From JAXDJJ01 sp034665745 (GTDB lineage: Bacteria > Actinomycetota > CADDZG01 > WHSQ01), in assembly GCA_034665745.1 (NCBI GenBank), contig JAXDJJ010000062.1:1-64000 (forward strand): 64,000 bases of DNA, in the 5' to 3' direction. The position numbers and the translations under genes were made by a program. This document shows positions 33,081-44,500 of the stretch, in pieces (the stretch's first letter is position 1; each line of letters begins with the position of its first letter). The notes beneath the pieces were generated by a model, which ran no database searches, was not told where the DNA came from, and worked only from the letters and a program-made list of their open reading frames with translations.

Positions 33081-36000
33081 GTAGGCGAAGGCCTCGCGTG
33101 GTTGGTTTGAACCCGACCTCGACGAGAGCCCGGGCCAAGGGCGAGTCCTGTATGGCCTCGCCATCCGCTCTCTCTACAGAGAGCTTGCCAAGCAGTCCCT
33201 CTCGAGCGGCAAGAGCCAGCGCATCGACCGCCGGTTGCATGCGCGCATCGTCGTTGCTGTAGGACAGCAGGGTCTTCCCGCCCTTCTCGACGTAGAGCTC
33301 GAGCTCGCCGTCCACGAGCACGACTACGGCCCCCGCTTTGCGACCTGGACGATGCGTTCCTTCACGCTCAGGCCACGCCAGGGTGGAGCCGTACGGGTTC
33401 GCCGGATCGGTTGCCGCGAGGACGTAGGTCTGTGGCGCGTCGCCGGTCGGCTCTGACAAGGCCCGCATGCGGTCGACCGCGCCTGGCATCGCGAACTGCG
33501 CTCCTCCGAGTCCTTCGACGAAGTAACCACGCCGACACCGGCCCGAGTCCTCCATCGCCTTCAACACCGGGTAGACAGCGGCGAATCCTCCGGTCACGTG
33601 CTCGGCCATGACTGCGCCCCGAGTGACGATGCCGTGACGTGCGAGGAGTTGTTCGGCGGTTGCATGCATGCGGCGGGTTGGGTCCGCGGTTGAGGCCGGA
33701 ACGAGGCTCCACCTGCCCGCGGCAGAAGGGGGCCCTAAGCGTGACGGAAAGGACGGTCCCCGGCGCCGGTGCGATGCACGCGGAGCGCGCGGGCGTGCTC
33801 CACCGACCAGGGCTCGCAGCGGGGCAAGGGTGTCGTTCGTCGCGGCCCCCGCCCACACGAGCTCCCACAAGCTCAGAAGCAGCTCTTGATCGTCGGTCGA
33901 TCCAGTTGCATCGGCGATCTGGCGGAAGAACATCGCACCGCCATTGCCGAGAGCGTCGGCGATCTTGATCGCGGTCGGTGACAGCTCGGTGATGGTCGGT
34001 TGCGGAAGTAAGAGATGGGCCTTGTCGGCGAGGGCAAGTACGACCCAGCCATCGTCGTTGCCGATAGGTCCGGCACCGGCCCACACGATCTCGCCCGACG
34101 CACCCAGTTGGTCCACCAAGGCGGACGAATATCCGGGCACGCGGGCCGACATCACTTGACGTTCGAGGGCCGAGGCGGGGATCGGAGCACCCTGCAGCTG
34201 CTCGACGACACGGAACACGTCGTCGAGGGTCGGCTCACGACGGATGCCGCGGCCCGCGGCGATGCCTTGCCACGCGATATCGAAGCGTGCCAGCACTTCG
34301 GGGGCGACGGGCTCGACATCTCGCCGGAAGGCAGCAAGGGACTTCCGGCGCAAGCGGCGGAGCACTTCGACATCGATCCATTCCTTGCCGTGCCCACCCG
34401 GCCTGAACTCGCCGTCGGCAACCCTGCCCGCGACCTCGAGGCGGCCCAGAGCACCCTCGACCACCGCAACGCCGAGGCCAAGCCGCGCGGCGACATCGGA
34501 CGGCACGAACGGACCGTGCGTCCTGGCGTAGCGGGCCACGAGGTCGCCAAGTGGATCCGCAACGGTCTCCAGGAAAGCATCCGGGATCCCGACCGGCAGC
34601 GGCGATCCGAGCGCGTCGCGGAAACGCGATGCATCCTCGACCGCGGCCCAGCGCTCCTCGCCCGCGATGCGAAGCCGGATCACTCGTCGTTCGGCCTCGA
34701 GCTCCTCCAGCCACGCTTGTGTCTGATGCGGGGTGATGCTGCGAGCCTTCGCCTCGGACAGTGCCAGATCACCCAAGGATCGGAGCATGTCGTGCACCTG
34801 ATCCTTGGCCTTTGCTTTGCGATTGTCGGTGAGCATCTGGAGCTCGAGCTCGATCTCGCCGAGCGCGGCGTCGTCGATCAGCTCGCGCAGTTCCTCATGT
34901 CCCATGATCTCGGCCAGCAGTGAGCGATCCAGTGACAGCGCTTGGGCACGCCGCTCGGCCAAGGGCGAATCGCCCTCGTACATGAACGCGCTGACGAAAC
35001 CGAACTGCAGAGAGCTTGCGAACGGCGACGGCATCTGAGTGTCGACCTCGACCACCCGGATCTCTCTGCGCTGCAACGCAGCCATCAGTTCCTTCAGAGC
35101 GGGGAGATCGAAGACGTCTTGCAGGCACTCGCGATATGTCTCGAGCATGATCGGGAACGACTCGTGATGGCTCGCAACCTGCAACAGGTGCGCGCTCTTC
35201 TGGCGCTGTTGCCACAACGGCTGACGTTTGCCGGGGTTGCGCTTCGGCAGGAGCAAGGCGCGGGCCGCGCATTCGCGGAAACGTGATGCGAATAGGGCGG
35301 AGTGACCGACCTCTTGCACGACGAGGTCCTCGATCTCTTCCGGGTCGATCAGAACAGCCTCGGCGAGTGGCGCTTCGTCGGCCTCGGGGATACGGATGAC
35401 GATGCCATCGTCGGTGTAGATGCACTGGACCTCGAGTCCGAGACGGTGCCGAACCCGAGCCTCGATCGCCTGCGACCACGGCGCGTGCACGCGTGCGCCG
35501 AACGGCGAGTGGATGCACACCCGCCAGTCCCCGAGCTCGTCGCGGAAGCGTTCGATCACGATCGTTCGGTCGTCGGGCAAGGTCCCGGTCGCTTGGCGCT
35601 GCTCTTCGAGGTACGCGAGGAGGTTCTCTATCGCAAGTTCGTCGAGCCCAGAGGCCTGCAGGCGGGCGACCTTGTCCTCGGGCGTTGCGGTGCCGAGCTC
35701 GCGCATGAAGGCCCCGAGTGCGCGGCCCAGCTCGATCGGCCGGCCGAGAGCATCCCCGTGCCAGAACGGCATCTTTCCGGGCTGTCCGGGAGCCGGGGTG
35801 ACGATGACGCGGTCGTGGGTGATGTCCTCGATCAACCACGTGGATGCACCGAGCAGGAACGTCTCGCCGGGCCGAGACTCGTAGACCATCTCTTCGTCCA
35901 GTTCGCCGACGCGCGGCCCCTTGTCCCCCGCGAGGAACACTCCGAACAAGCCGCGATCCGGGATCGTGCCCGCCGAGGTCACCGCTAAGCGTTGCGCGTT

Positions 36001-37488
36001 GGGTCGTCCCGTCAGAGTGTCGGCGATCCGGTCCCAGTTGAGGCGCGGGCGGAGCTCGGCGAACTCGTCCGACGGATACCGGCCGGAGAGCATGTCGAGG
36101 ACCGCTTCGAGGCCGTTGCGCGGCAGCTCCTGGAACGGTGCCGCCCGCTTCACGAGGGCCTCGAGATCGTCGACCGTCCACGTGTCCATGGCCGTCATCG
36201 CGACTATCTGTTGAGCGAGGACGTCCAGCGGGTTACGGGGATAGAAGATCTCTTCGATCGCACCGGCGAGCATGCGCTCGGTGACGACGGCGCACTCGAC
36301 CAGGTCGCCACGGAACTTCGGGAAGATCACGCCGATGCTGGTCGCACCGACTTGGTGACCCGCTCGCCCTATCCGCTGCAATCCCGATGCGACCGAGTTG
36401 GGTGCCTCGACCTGGACGACGAGGTCGACGGCCCCCATGTCGATGCCAAGCTCGAGCGAGCTCGTCGCGACGACCGCGGGCAAGCGCCCTGCTTTCAGGT
36501 CCTCTTCGATGGTCATCCGCTGTTCGCGCGAGACCGAGCCGTGGTGAGCCCGCACGATCTCCTCGTCGGCTAGCTCGTTCAGGCGTGCACATAGGCGCTC
36601 GGACAGCCGGCGCGAGTTGGCGAACACGATCGTGGATTTGTGGTCGCGGATCAATTCGAGGAGACGCTCTTCGATGTGCGGCCAGACGCTGGTGCGTTGT
36701 TCGACACCCGACGCCGAGCCACCGATCTCGCCGGTTGGTTCGCCGAGGGCACTCATGTCTTCGACCGGAACGACGACCGACAGATCGAAGCGCTTCTCGC
36801 TGGGCGGGTTGATCACCTGAACGGGATGCGCGCCGCCGAGGAACCGAGCGATCTCTTCGACCGGTCTGACGGTTGCCGACAAACCGATCCGCTGCGCCGG
36901 TTTCGGAAGCAAGGCGTCGAGACGCTCGAGGCTCAGGGCAAGGTGCGAGCCGCGTTTGGTCCCGGCGACCGCATGGACCTCGTCGACGATGACCGTGTCG
37001 ATGAAGCGAAGAGCCTCACGCGCTTGCGAAGTCAGCAACAGGAACAGCGACTCGGGCGTGGTGATCAGGATGTCCGGAGGTTGCGTTGCGAAGCGCCGGC
37101 GCTCGTCCTGCGGTGTATCGCCGGTGCGCATCCCGACGATGAGGTCGTGGACCGGTTGCTCGAGCCGCTGCCCCGCGGCCCGGATCCCATTGAGCGGTGA
37201 ACGCAGGTTGCGCTCGACGTCCACCGCGAGGGCTTTCAGGGGCGAGATGTACAGGGTGCGGAGGCGTTCCTTGGGCGGCGGCAGGGGCGCCGACGACAGC
37301 GAATCGATCGCCCATAAGAAAGCAGCCAAGGTCTTGCCCGAGCCCGTGGGCGCGATGACGAGGGCGTTGTCCCCCGACGAGATCGCATCCCAGGCCCCCG
37401 CTTGAGCCGTGGTTGGGGCCTGGAACGAGGTCGTGAACCAGGCGCGGGTCACCTCCGAGAAGCGCTCCAGGGGGGTGGCTGTGGGCAT
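33073..37488 (-). CDS. lhr: Lhr-type ATP-dependent helicase
   Basis: ATG 37488, after GGGGG, gives 1471 residues starting MPTATPLERFSEVTRAWF; the open frame above it is not Lhr-like. The SF2 core shows VIAPTGSGKTLAAFLWA (Walker A), VIVDEVHAVAGTKRG, GLSATVRPVEEIA, IVFANSRRLSERLCARL and QRIGRAGHQVG. The long C-terminal half carries the Lhr-specific winged helix and beta-barrel regions needed for a full-length (about 1500 aa) Lhr. It is a 3'-5' single-stranded-DNA translocase of DNA repair. It overlaps nei2 by eight bases, so both are made together. CATCAT six bases before the ATG may be a degenerate leaderless -10 box. Confidence 0.93.
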   Translation of the reverse strand: MPTATPLERFSEVTRAWFTTSFQAPTTAQAGAWDAISSGDNALVIAPTGSGKTLAAFLWAIDSLSSAPLPPPKERLRTLYISPLKALAVDVERNLRSPLNGIRAAGQRLEQPVHDLIVGMRTGDTPQDERRRFATQPPDILITTPESLFLLLTSQAREALRFIDTVIVDEVHAVAGTKRGSHLALSLERLDALLPKPAQRIGLSATVRPVEEIARFLGGAHPVQVINPPSEKRFDLSVVVPVEDMSALGEPTGEIGGSASGVEQRTSVWPHIEERLLELIRDHKSTIVFANSRRLSERLCARLNELADEEIVRAHHGSVSREQRMTIEEDLKAGRLPAVVATSSLELGIDMGAVDLVVQVEAPNSVASGLQRIGRAGHQVGATSIGVIFPKFRGDLVECAVVTERMLAGAIEEIFYPRNPLDVLAQQIVAMTAMDTWTVDDLEALVKRAAPFQELPRNGLEAVLDMLSGRYPSDEFAELRPRLNWDRIADTLTGRPNAQRLAVTSAGTIPDRGLFGVFLAGDKGPRVGELDEEMVYESRPGETFLLGASTWLIEDITHDRVIVTPAPGQPGKMPFWHGDALGRPIELGRALGAFMRELGTATPEDKVARLQASGLDELAIENLLAYLEEQRQATGTLPDDRTIVIERFRDELGDWRVCIHSPFGARVHAPWSQAIEARVRHRLGLEVQCIYTDDGIVIRIPEADEAPLAEAVLIDPEEIEDLVVQEVGHSALFASRFRECAARALLLPKRNPGKRQPLWQQRQKSAHLLQVASHHESFPIMLETYRECLQDVFDLPALKELMAALQRREIRVVEVDTQMPSPFASSLQFGFVSAFMYEGDSPLAERRAQALSLDRSLLAEIMGHEELRELIDDAALGEIELELQMLTDNRKAKAKDQVHDMLRSLGDLALSEAKARSITPHQTQAWLEELEAERRVIRLRIAGEERWAAVEDASRFRDALGSPLPVGIPDAFLETVADPLGDLVARYARTHGPFVPSDVAARLGLGVAVVEGALGRLEVAGRVADGEFRPGGHGKEWIDVEVLRRLRRKSLAAFRRDVEPVAPEVLARFDIAWQGIAAGRGIRREPTLDDVFRVVEQLQGAPIPASALERQVMSARVPGYSSALVDQLGASGEIVWAGAGPIGNDDGWVVLALADKAHLLLPQPTITELSPTAIKIADALGNGGAMFFRQIADATGSTDDQELLLSLWELVWAGAATNDTLAPLRALVGGARPRAPRASHRRRGPSFPSRLGPPSAAGRWSLVPASTADPTRRMHATAEQLLARHGIVTRGAVMAEHVTGGFAAVYPVLKAMEDSGRCRRGYFVEGLGGAQFAMPGAVDRMRALSEPTGDAPQTYVLAATDPANPYGSTLAWPEREGTHRPGRKAGAVVVLVDGELELYVEKGGKTLLSYSNDDARMQPAVDALALAAREGLLGKLSVERADGEAIQDSPLARALVEVGFKPTTRGLRLRA

Positions 37489-37571
37489 GCCCCCATGATG
37501 CCTGGAAGTAGTGACAATCGCAGCAGTCCGAGCCCGCAGGAACCGCCCCCGGAAGCGCCGAACCCCCATAT

Positions 37572-38369
37572 ATGGCCCGCCACCGGCGTTTCTTCGGCAT
37601 GCTCTCGATCGGAGCATTCGTGGTGCTGCTCGTCGCGCCGATGGCTCAGGGCCGAAGCCATCGTGGCCCCGTCCGTATGGACCGGGCCGAGGACTGTGAC
37701 GAGTACGCCCCCGCCAGCATCAAGGTCTGGACCGGGAGCGGCACCGACATCGCCCTAGACGTTCTCGTCGTGCTCGACGGCGTGGCGAAGTCCGACGCCC
37801 AGGTGATCGTGACCAAGGCGGCCGAGTCCTACGCCCCGCTGAACATTCACCTCGTCGCAACCTTCAAGAGGGCGGCCTTCGAGACCGACCCCGCGGCCAA
37901 GACGGTCGCGACGACCGCGCACGCCGAGGATCTGATCGCGTCGGCCAAGGCGAGCTCTGCCGGAACCCGTCCCGTGGGAAGCGATGTCGTCTACATCTTG
38001 ACGAACAAGGACATCTCGATGGGCGATGGCACCGACGTCGTTGGCTACTCCGACTGCATCGGCGGCGTCCGGTATCCCAACCGCGCCTTCGCGGTCGGCG
38101 AATCGATCGACGAGCCGTTGACGACCGGTGGCCTCAACTTCTACGTCAACGGCCCGGCCAAGACGATGGCACACGAGATCGGACATCTCCTCGGTGCGCG
38201 CCACGAGGACGCGAACTGCGTCGAGGGAGCGGGGGCCGAGGACGTGTCCGGGCGAGAGCCAACGATCTGCACCCTGATGACGAACTACGTGGACTTCCAG
38301 TCGAAAAACTTCGGCACCCTCGAGGCCGGCATCATCCGCGCTCACGCGGAGACATACGCGGCCCCCTAG
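37572..38369 (+). CDS. Secreted metzincin-type zinc metalloprotease
   Basis: The product has 265 residues. The signal peptide is FFGMLSIGAFVVLLVAPMAQG. The zinc site AHEIGHLLGARHE is a complete HExxHxxGxxH with His201, His205 and His211. The following CTLMTNYVD supplies the methionine turn, so this is an active metzincin of the reprolysin/snapalysin type. Residues between the signal and the active site (LDVLVVLDGVAKSDAQVIV) form the usual beta-alpha core without a separate propeptide, so it may be made without a long pro-region. It is divergent from lhr with 83 bases between, and convergent with adnB. No Shine-Dalgarno sequence is obvious. Confidence 0.85.
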   Translation: MARHRRFFGMLSIGAFVVLLVAPMAQGRSHRGPVRMDRAEDCDEYAPASIKVWTGSGTDIALDVLVVLDGVAKSDAQVIVTKAAESYAPLNIHLVATFKRAAFETDPAAKTVATTAHAEDLIASAKASSAGTRPVGSDVVYILTNKDISMGDGTDVVGYSDCIGGVRYPNRAFAVGESIDEPLTTGGLNFYVNGPAKTMAHEIGHLLGARHEDANCVEGAGAEDVSGREPTICTLMTNYVDFQSKNFGTLEAGIIRAHAETYAAP

Positions 38370-38378
38370 GTCTCCGGC

Positions 38379-41300
38379 TTAGGCAACCACCCGCGTCAGC
38401 GGTGGCTCGCCGTCGAGGAACAGATAGGTGAGACGCACCGGCTTGCCGTCGGGCAACAATCCGTTCGCATCCAAAGCGTCCTTGTAGACCGCGAGCTGGT
38501 CGTGCTCGTCATCGACCTCGAAGCGCTTGCCCGTTTTGAAGTCGACGATCTCGAGCCCACCGTCATCGTCCACGTACACCGCATCGATGCGGCCGCGGAT
38601 GATGTGACCGTCACGCTTCAGGGTGAAGGGCAACTCGACCATGAGTTCGCCGCTCGGCAACGCTGCGAACGGTCGCTCGGCATAACCGGATGCTTCGAAA
38701 TGGCCGAGAAGGTCTTCGATGAAACCGGGCTCGGTCGACTTGGACGGATCGTCGAGCTCTTCCTCCTCGGGGTACGGCGAGATGCCGCGCGCTTTCTCTT
38801 CGATCAAGCGGTGGACCTCGGTGCCGATCCTTCGAGCGTCGGTCGGACGGTCCGGCAGGGGCCGGGACAGAGTCCACGCGTTCGTCTCGCCCTTGCGTAG
38901 CTTCACGAAGTTCGTCGCCGAGATGATGTCGCGCAGGGCAGGCTCGGCCGGCGCCTCGGTCTTCATCGCCTCGGCGATCAGATCCAGATCTTTGTTGTGA
39001 GCTGCCAGCAACTCTTCGGTGCGCGCCTTGTCCGCCGGAGCCATGGCAGCGACCAGCTCGGCGGTCGTGGCGTCATCGGCGACCGCGCGGTCGGCGACAC
39101 TCCCCCAGCCTTCTCCGAACAAGGGGTCGTCTTTGCCGATCCTGGGCTCTGGGGGCCATACGCGCCGGTCCTCCATCGCATCGAACAACGGGTTCTCGGC
39201 CGGCATCTCGTCACGACGGACGATCTCGAGCAAGCCCTGTTCCTCGAGGCCCTCGAGGTCCTCCCAGAACTCCGACGGGCCCTTCGCAACCTTGTCCCGC
39301 CCGTACCACCACGACGCGGACACCGCGAGACGTTGTTTCGCACGGGTCAAGGCGACGTAGAACAAGCGACGCTCGTCCTCGATGACACGTTCGCGCACCG
39401 CGGTCTTGAACTTGCCGAGATGACCCTCGAACTTCGGAAGGTGCGCACGGTCCTCGCGGACCTCGTATGGGAGCTCGGAGTAACTGGTAAGGGGGTTCGA
39501 GCCGCGCGTGTTCGGGAACACCGACCACACCTTGCCGTTCTTGCCATCCGTGGCGGCGACCGAGGGAACGAACACGCACTCGAACTCGAGACCCTTGGCG
39601 TTGTGGACCGTCATCAGCTTGACCGAGTCCTGCTCGGCCGGTTGGGTTGCCTCGAGGGTCTCTTCCGCTTTCTCGGCGGCATCGAGGTATTCGATGAACG
39701 TGCGCAAGGTCGCCTCACCCTCGACCGGAGCGAAGCTCGCGACCTGGTCGAGGAAGTTCGAGATGTTTTGCTTCGCGGCCCCCGCGGTTTCCGAGGCAGA
39801 CGATTCCAAGGCATCGGCGATCCCCGCCTGGCGGATGATCTCCTGGACCAGCTCGAGCAGCGGCGCGTTCGCCTTCTTCCTGATGGACGCGAGGCGGTCG
39901 GAGAACGCGCTCAGGCGCTGCTTCGCCTGAGCGCCGAGGTTCTCGATGGCGTCGAGATGGCTCAAGGCCTCGGCCAACGAGTACGCGACGTCACCGGGCT
40001 CCATGTCGCGGGCGATCTCGGCATCGCCGCCCGAGAGTTTCAAGCGCAGGTCCATGTTCTGCGTCGTCGCCCACCGCGCGAGCAGTGAGATGTCGCGATA
40101 GTGGATGCGCCAACGGGGGCCGAGCAAGATGCGCCCGAGCCACCGGTTCGCGCCGGGCTTGGACTCGAGGGCCCGCAGCCAGGCCACGACCTCGGTGACC
40201 TCGGGTGTCTTGAGCAATCCACCTAGGCCGATGACCTCGACCGGGACCTTCTGTTCGCCGAGCGCCTGGATCAACGCATCCATCGCCGCCTTGCGACGAA
40301 CGAGGATCGCGATGTCTCGCCACCGCACCGGGTCGCGGCCCTCGAACGTCACGGAGTCTTTCAATCTCTTGCACTCGGTCGCGATCCACTCGGCCTCGGC
40401 GCGCTCGTCCGAGAAGAGACCCAGCGCTACTGCCCCGGGTCCGTTCCAGTCTTGGGCACGCAAGGGATCACCTGGGCGCCGTTCTTCCGGGATCTTCGAC
40501 ACGACGTGGTTGGCGACCTCGAGGATGTTTGCGCCCGAACGGAAGTTCTCTGACAGCGACACGGGCTCGTAAGGGATGCCGTCGTCGCGCGGGAAGTCAT
40601 CCGGGAACCCGATCAGGTTGAACATCGTTGCGCCGCGCCACGCGAAGATCGCCTGGCGTGCGTCGCCGACCGCGGTCACCGCGCCGTCGCCAACGAGGGC
40701 CTGCAGCATCTTGCGTTGTGCCACGTTCGTGTCCTGGTACTCGTCGAGGAGAACGAACGGGAACCGCTTGCGATATCCCTCGCGGACCTCCGCGTCGCCC
40801 TCGAGAACCTCGACCGCCTTCGAGATCTGATCGCCGAAGTCGATCCTTCCGGCCTTCTTCTTGGCCCGGATGTAGGCACCGACGGCCCGAACGAGCTCTT
40901 TGCGCTTGCCCGCAGTCTCCAGCATGTCGGGGTCGGCGCCCTTCATCGAGATGAACTGGTCTGCGGCCGCATCGATGGCCTCGAGCCCAACCATGTGGTC
41001 GGCAACCGAGGATGCGAGACCGAGGGCCGAGCCGACGACGTAAGACGAACGGATCTCCAGCACCTCGAACGGCGGGAGCTCGTCGATACACGCGAGCAAC
41101 AGCTGCCACTGCTGGGCCTCGGAGAGGAGCCCGCTCTCGGGCTCTACGCCTACCAGGAGACCGTGATCTCGCACGATTCCCGCCGCGAACGCGTTGTAGG
41201 TCTGAACGGTGACGTCCTCGCCCGACTCGTCGTGGATCTCGACCAGAGCGCGATGCACCCGCTCGAGGAGCTCGTCCGCCGCCTTGTTCGTGAACGTCAG

Positions 41301-41507
41301 GCCGAGGACCTGGCTCGGCGAGAACGGCTGCGTCTCGAGGGCCCATGCGATACGCGCGGCCATCACCGCGGTCTTGCCCGAACCGGCGCCGGCGATCAGG
41401 TAGATCGGCTCGAGCGGATGCGAGATCGCCTTCCACTGCTCGTCGGTGGGCTCGTAACCCTTGAGCGCGGCCTTGATGGCCTCGGATTTCCTAGGGTCAG
41501 TTGTCAT
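38379..41507 (-). CDS. adnB: AdnB-like helicase-nuclease subunit
   Basis: ATG 41507 overlaps the adnA stop (ATGA), giving 1042 residues. The SF1A motor shows LIAGAGSGKTAVMAARIA (Walker A), LLDEYQDTN (Walker B), AVGDARQAIFAWRGA, and RRLFYVALTRAKQRL (motif VI). The C-terminus is a PD-(D/E)XK nuclease: GTEVHRLIEE, GRIDAVYVD and LEIVDFKTGKRF supply the histidine, aspartates and lysine. No cysteine cluster is present in this nuclease. With AdnA it should resect double-strand breaks for recombination. Gene order adnA-adnB matches mycobacteria. The overlap indicates a fixed subunit ratio. Confidence 0.87.
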   Translation of the reverse strand: MTTDPRKSEAIKAALKGYEPTDEQWKAISHPLEPIYLIAGAGSGKTAVMAARIAWALETQPFSPSQVLGLTFTNKAADELLERVHRALVEIHDESGEDVTVQTYNAFAAGIVRDHGLLVGVEPESGLLSEAQQWQLLLACIDELPPFEVLEIRSSYVVGSALGLASSVADHMVGLEAIDAAADQFISMKGADPDMLETAGKRKELVRAVGAYIRAKKKAGRIDFGDQISKAVEVLEGDAEVREGYRKRFPFVLLDEYQDTNVAQRKMLQALVGDGAVTAVGDARQAIFAWRGATMFNLIGFPDDFPRDDGIPYEPVSLSENFRSGANILEVANHVVSKIPEERRPGDPLRAQDWNGPGAVALGLFSDERAEAEWIATECKRLKDSVTFEGRDPVRWRDIAILVRRKAAMDALIQALGEQKVPVEVIGLGGLLKTPEVTEVVAWLRALESKPGANRWLGRILLGPRWRIHYRDISLLARWATTQNMDLRLKLSGGDAEIARDMEPGDVAYSLAEALSHLDAIENLGAQAKQRLSAFSDRLASIRKKANAPLLELVQEIIRQAGIADALESSASETAGAAKQNISNFLDQVASFAPVEGEATLRTFIEYLDAAEKAEETLEATQPAEQDSVKLMTVHNAKGLEFECVFVPSVAATDGKNGKVWSVFPNTRGSNPLTSYSELPYEVREDRAHLPKFEGHLGKFKTAVRERVIEDERRLFYVALTRAKQRLAVSASWWYGRDKVAKGPSEFWEDLEGLEEQGLLEIVRRDEMPAENPLFDAMEDRRVWPPEPRIGKDDPLFGEGWGSVADRAVADDATTAELVAAMAPADKARTEELLAAHNKDLDLIAEAMKTEAPAEPALRDIISATNFVKLRKGETNAWTLSRPLPDRPTDARRIGTEVHRLIEEKARGISPYPEEEELDDPSKSTEPGFIEDLLGHFEASGYAERPFAALPSGELMVELPFTLKRDGHIIRGRIDAVYVDDDGGLEIVDFKTGKRFEVDDEHDQLAVYKDALDANGLLPDGKPVRLTYLFLDGEPPLTRVVA

Positions 41508-44500
41508 GCCGGGAGCTCCTTGCCTTCGGACCACAGGGGGCAGAGGGGCTTGAACTTGCACCACGTGCAGTCGGCCTCCGGGTCCGGCCGGAAGTCCTCG
41601 GCGAGAACGCCCTCCATGAGGTTCGGCAGGCGCTTGATCGCCTCTTCTGCTTCTTTCGGGTTCATCGAGCGCGTCGCCACTTTGCCTCGGGAAAGGGGCG
41701 CGCCGGGATAGACGAGCTGCATCAGGCTCGGCTCGCCCAAGGCACTGATCTCGGGATCAGCCTTCGCCGCCAGGTGATAGATCGCCAGCTGCAGAGACTC
41801 CTTCGCTTCGTTCCAGTGGACGGGATGACGCGATGTCTTGTAGTCGGTGATCACGACGGTGTCGACGGAGTTCCCGTCCTTGTCGTTGTGCTGCACTTGA
41901 TCGACGCGGTCGATACGTCCGGTGATGCGGTGCCCATCGAGCTCGACCCGGAAGCTGTTCTCAACCATCGCGGCCCCCCCAGGGTTCAACTGGGTCAGGT
42001 AGCGGTCGATCATGATCTGACCGTCACGCCAGAACTGGTTCGCGATGGCTTTGTTCGGGAACACCTCGGGCTTGAAGAGATCGCGGTAGCGGTTGCCGAG
42101 GGCCTCGAACTCGCCCGGCTTGAACTTGCCCTGCTCGATCTCTTCGAACAGCTTGTGGATCCACGAGCCGAACGCCATGTTGTGCGAGCTCTCGGGATCG
42201 AGGCCCAGGACAACCCCGAACAGATACTGCAAGCCACAGTTGTCGTAGGTCGAGATACGCGAGTAACTGGTGCGTAGCTTGTCGGCGGGCAGGTCGTCGT
42301 CGGGATCTGCTTGCTGTGTGCGGATCGGAACCACGCCTTCGCTCCAGTCCCAGCGCCACCACCACTCATTCGGCTGCGCCGCGGCACACGAAGGGTCGAG
42401 CTTCACGATGTGCGCGATCGCAGCCAGTGCCGCCACTCGCTCGGACGGAGTCGCGGTCACATCGGCAAGCACCCTGCGGTGACGGGCGGCCGCTTCCGAG
42501 AACGTCAATGGAGGCATGTCCTGCTCGCGCTTCTCGACCTCGGGGATCGAGCCGGTGAGATCTTCGATGAAGCGCGACGGCTCGCCTCGACGCGTGGGCC
42601 CGGGAGAGGTCGTGACCAAGCACCGCTTCTTGGCGCGCGTCACCGAGACGTAGAAGACCCTGCGGTCTTCCATCTCGTTCTTACGGGTGCGGCTGATCGG
42701 GTCGGTCTCGTCGAGGAAGTAGGGGTCGAAGAGGCCGGTGGCGCGGCGTCCTTTCGGGATCGCGCCCTCGACCACGCCGCAGACGGCTACGACCGACCAC
42801 TCCTTGCCTTTGGCGCCGTGGAACGAGACGACGTTGACGCCACCACCGGAGCGCTCGGGCGGCAGCCACGGGTCCGAGCCGAAGTCGGCGCGGCCGATCC
42901 CATCGAGATACTCGAGGAACGTCCCGGTCCCCCGCCGACGTTCGACGAAGCGACCGAGGGCTTTGCTGAATGCAACAAGAGCATCCAGGTCGCGGTGCGC
43001 GCTGTCGTCGACGCTCTGACGGGCGCGCTCTTGGAGCTCGGCGCAGAGGTGCGAGCGTTCCCACACGACCCAGAACGCAGCATCCGCAGGGTCGTCCTTC
43101 TTTGTACGCAATACGTCCCGTAGTTCGCGGAGTTCGTTGACCTTGTCCTTGATCGACTGGTCCACGTCGACCTTGTCCGGATCGTCGACGACCGCGGTCA
43201 AGGTCAGGCCCTCGATACGAGCGAGACGCTCGAGATCTCGAACTTCGGAGTCTTCGAGGTCGATCAAAGGTGAACGCAGTAGCTCGTTGACCTCGTCGGG
43301 GCTGGGGTTGTCGTTGAAGGCGAGCCGGGCGAGATCGGCGAAGGCCCTAACGATGGGCTCGCGGCCTAGGGGCCGGTCCGGCGCCAGTAGCGAGAACGGA
43401 ACCTCGAGCGCGTCGAGGGCGCGCTCCAGCGGTGGCAGCATCGAGCGCGGCGAGGTCAGCAGGATGGCCATGTCCTCGTAGGGGATCTTGTCGTTGAGGT
43501 GAGCCATCCGGATCTCGCGTGCGACCGCGTCGACCTCGGCCGCGAGGTTGCCGAAACGTTTGACGTCGAGCTCGGCTTCGCCTGCGAAGCTCGTCGGGCG
43601 ATGGCTGCGGAGGTCGTTGTGCTCGATCAAACGAGTCGTCGCGGCCCCAAGTTCGGGTGCAAGTCGATAGGAGGTCGACAGGGTGACGGTGTCGTGGTCG
43701 CCGAACTCCTTGGCGAAGTCATCGATCCACTCCGGCTCGGCCCCCCTGAAGGTTTCGATCGCCGAGTCGGGGTCGCCCGCGAGAACGAGGGAGCGTCCCT
43801 CACCCTCCCCTGTCGTGAAGCCTGTGAGGAACAGCAGGAGACGTTGCTGGACGAGGGCGAGTTCCTGACCGTCGTCGACAAGGATGTGGTTGAACCGGCG
43901 GTGCAGGGTGTCGCGCACGTCGTCGTAGTTGGCGATCAGTTCGGTCGCATCGCGCATGAGGGTCGGGTAATCCACACGCGACCGCTGCCGCAAGTGGGTG
44001 TGGTGACGTTTGTAGAAGTCGATCAGCTCGGCCCACGCGGGACGCACGTTCTTCAGAGGCTCGAGCTCGGCGGGATCCATCGCGCGCTGACCGACCCGGA
44101 TGAAGAAGTCGACAACCTCGTCGACGAAGCCGCGGTTCTCGAGCAGGTGCTTGTGGTGCGGCCAGTTCTCCTTGGGCTCGCGGTAGAGCGCGTCACGGAT
44201 CGCACCCCATTGCTCGGGGCTCGTGAGGAGGACGGGCGGTTCGGAGTAGTCGAGTAGGTCGTAATGACGAGAGACCAGGTGGTACGCCAAGCCATGCCAC
44301 GTGTAGACCGGCACCTCGATAAGGGCGGCGAACCCCTCGTCGGACAGCAGACGACGGGTCAGGCGGTCCTGCAGGGCCATCTTCTGACCACGGTTCGGGA
44401 CGAGGAACAGGATCCGATCCGGGCCGACACCATCCCGAGCGAGCTTGATGAAGCGCTCCTCGAGCACCCGGGTCTTGCCGGTGCCCGGCCCCCCGAGTAC

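Noticed and set aside
36956..37617. An N-terminal extension of Lhr up to 37617
   Set aside because: The extra 43 codons overlap the metalloprotease start region, lack a ribosome-binding site and are not Lhr-like; ATG 37488 fits the family.
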